Assembly (NCBI GenBank): GCA_044227925.1 | Contig: JBGAVW010000003.1 | Location: 1 to 64,000 of the forward strand | Source of the DNA: JADJLQ01 sp044227925 | GTDB lineage: Bacteria > Bacteroidota > Bacteroidia > Chitinophagales > Saprospiraceae | Direction: 5' to 3' | DNA: 64,000 bases | Part shown: piece after piece, positions 62,787 to 64,000 of the stretch | Numbering within the stretch: the first letter of the stretch is position 1 | How the letters are laid out: each line of letters starts with the position of its first letter | Made by a program: the position numbers and the translations under genes | Notes under the pieces: generated by a model | The model's input: only the letters and a program-made list of their open reading frames with translations | Database searches by the model: none | What the model was told of the DNA's origin: nothing

Positions 62787-63863
62787 CTAAGCTCCCATAT
62801 CCCGTAAATGCTTAAGGTGTGAACGAAGTGCACTAGCAACTGTAGGAAACTCCGCATAAGTAACATTAAATTCCCTGCAGGTTTGTTTTACGACTTTGCT
62901 GATTGCCGGATAGTGTACATGACTTACTTTGGGAAACAGATGATGTTCGATTTGAAAATTAAGTCCCCCCCAAAACCAATTGTGCCATTTATGTTTCGTT
63001 GCGAAATTGGCTGTAGTATTTACCTGGTGTATAGCCCACTCGTTTTCTATATACAGCTCATCTCCTTCAGGGGCTATAAACTCTGTTTCACCATTTACGT
63101 GCGCTAATTGAAATGTGACTCCTATAAGTATACCACATGTAAAAACAAACACCACATGACCCGTAAATGTGGCCAATAATCCGACTTTTAGTATAGGTAT
63201 TAAAATAAAGATAATGGCATACATAAACTTAGCTCCCCAAAACTGCATGGTTTGACGCGATGTCATATCAGGGATCACTACACTTTGAGCAATTTTTTGC
63301 CTGGAATATTTTTTAAAATCATTTACATATATCCATATAAAATACGAAAGGCTATAGATAAACAAACAATACCAATGTTGAAATCGATGGAATTTTAATT
63401 TTACCTGATTGTCGTTTGTCCGCATCAATGGCTTGATTTTAATATCTTCATCCATCTCTTCGATATTTGTAAAGGAGTGGTGAGCTACATTGTGTTTAAA
63501 ATGCCATAGAAAACTACTCCCCCCCATCACTTCCAGCGTATTGGCCATCAGGGTATTTAACCATTTTTTATCGGAATAACTGGCATGGGCCCCATCGTGC
63601 ATCACATTAAAACCAATAGCAGCAAACCAAAATCCCAGGGTGGCACATAGGCCATAAGCAAGGATGACATTGTCTGGAGTAAAAAATACCAACATCACAT
63701 AATTCAGCAGCATCATAGAAATCAATATGGCTGATTTTACATATAGGATGATATTCCCCGTACTGGAAAGCCGGTTTAACAGGAAATATTCGTTTACCCT
63801 GCTGCGTAGTGTAGTAAAAAACAATGAATTGTTATTTGCAAATTTGACCGTAGGCATATTCAT
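62787..63863 (-). CDS. Membrane fatty acid desaturase (acyl-lipid delta-type)
   Basis: A 358-residue integral membrane desaturase with four main hydrophobic segments. The three His boxes are HDGAH at 89-93, HNVAHH at 124-129 and QIEHH at 304-308. The Gln in place of the first His of the last box is typical of delta-5/delta-6 (front-end or linoleoyl-type) desaturases and related bacterial enzymes. It introduces a double bond into membrane lipid acyl chains using two irons and an electron donor (ferredoxin/cytochrome b5-like), probably to maintain fluidity in the cold. No fused cytochrome b5 domain. Tail to tail with radC; upstream region ends with the window. Confidence 0.93.
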   Translation of the reverse strand: MNMPTVKFANNNSLFFTTLRSRVNEYFLLNRLSSTGNIILYVKSAILISMMLLNYVMLVFFTPDNVILAYGLCATLGFWFAAIGFNVMHDGAHASYSDKKWLNTLMANTLEVMGGSSFLWHFKHNVAHHSFTNIEEMDEDIKIKPLMRTNDNQVKLKFHRFQHWYCLFIYSLSYFIWIYVNDFKKYSRQKIAQSVVIPDMTSRQTMQFWGAKFMYAIIFILIPILKVGLLATFTGHVVFVFTCGILIGVTFQLAHVNGETEFIAPEGDELYIENEWAIHQVNTTANFATKHKWHNWFWGGLNFQIEHHLFPKVSHVHYPAISKVVKQTCREFNVTYAEFPTVASALRSHLKHLRDMGA

Positions 63864-64000
63864 TTGATAGGTAGAGACAGTGTAAAGATATTTTTTCCTA
63901 TGATAATCAGGACTTTAAATTTCCAAATAGGCTAAAATAAATAAGAGACTATGTTCATTTTCTGATTGCGCTCAAATCGAAACATCCGCTCTCTATTACA
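63864..64000. other. End of window, upstream region of the desaturase gene
   Basis: 137 bp before the window edge. It probably contains the desaturase promoter but I see no defined element and no gene. Confidence 0.5.

Noticed and set aside
1..64000. tRNA, rRNA or other known RNA genes
   Set aside because: No TPsiC-like GGTTCGAAxCC with acceptor pairing, and no long conserved rRNA segments were seen on reading the gaps.

Overview
The window is a 64-kb chromosomal segment of a Bacteroidota bacterium. The evidence is type IX secretion (T9SS) C-terminal sorting domains on two exported proteins, an A+T-rich base composition by eye, several upstream boxes matching the Bacteroidota TAnnTTTG promoter element, mostly weak ribosome binding sites, and characteristic families (ECF sigma/anti-sigma pair, tricorn-like S41 peptidase, MacB-type permease, DUF4097-like proteins). 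The long cysteine-rich repeats of the 1644-residue surface protein, with phrases such as IWAKDLNAGSYDNC, suggest Saprospiria. That is an inference from memory of related proteins. I see no rRNA, tRNA, CRISPR array, insertion sequence, integrase or phage head gene.

Layout. (1) 1-15,908, all on the minus strand and closely spaced: an exoprotein block. In transcription order it holds a giant Gly-rich T9SS adhesin, a small T9SS-sorted protein, three tandem ~940-residue paralogues built like phage tail fibres but carrying signal peptides, and a fibronectin-III protein cut off by the window start. (2) 16,352-31,347: catabolic and housekeeping genes, namely a PVC-type cytochrome c/dehydrogenase lipoprotein, a sulfatase, htpG, an S9 peptidase, an exported sugar epimerase plus a Tat-exported sugar isomerase, a UvrD-like helicase with a C-terminal helix-turn-helix, and a Tat-exported enolase-superfamily enzyme. 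(3) 31,539-39,210: a GT39-like membrane glycosyltransferase divergent from a GT2/methyltransferase pair, a MacB-like permease, a Tat-exported esterase and a small secreted protein with a strong terminator. (4) 39,967-42,942: an ECF sigma/anti-sigma operon with two DUF4097-like exported proteins, followed by a candidate small RNA. (5) 43,449-55,172: tricorn-like peptidase, purA, a DUF1080-PHP lipoprotein with a Tat-exported serine hydrolase, a DinB protein, an SLC45-like sugar transporter and rpoN. (6) 55,393-63,863: a 41-residue membrane peptide, a GH109-like oxidoreductase with a GMC flavoprotein, a DUF1611/DgcN-like protein, a PepSY-like protein, a trans-sulfuration enzyme overlapping radC, and a fatty acid desaturase.

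How it fits together. Many enzymes carry Sec lipoprotein or Tat signals, so much sugar chemistry (epimerisation, isomerisation, NAD- or FAD-dependent oxidation, desulfation, de-esterification) appears to take place outside the cytoplasm. This fits a surface-attached polysaccharide degrader. The most unusual element is the triplicated fibre-like protein. Each copy has an N-terminal GMNYQAVA domain, tail-fibre repeats, a VGRIEGE module, an inserted Ala-rich hydrophobic hairpin with a Cys pair, a YAEWLP domain resembling the phage G2 intramolecular chaperone, and a conserved helical tail. None has a recognisable T9SS sorting domain. All family assignments are from reading the sequence; no database search was possible.
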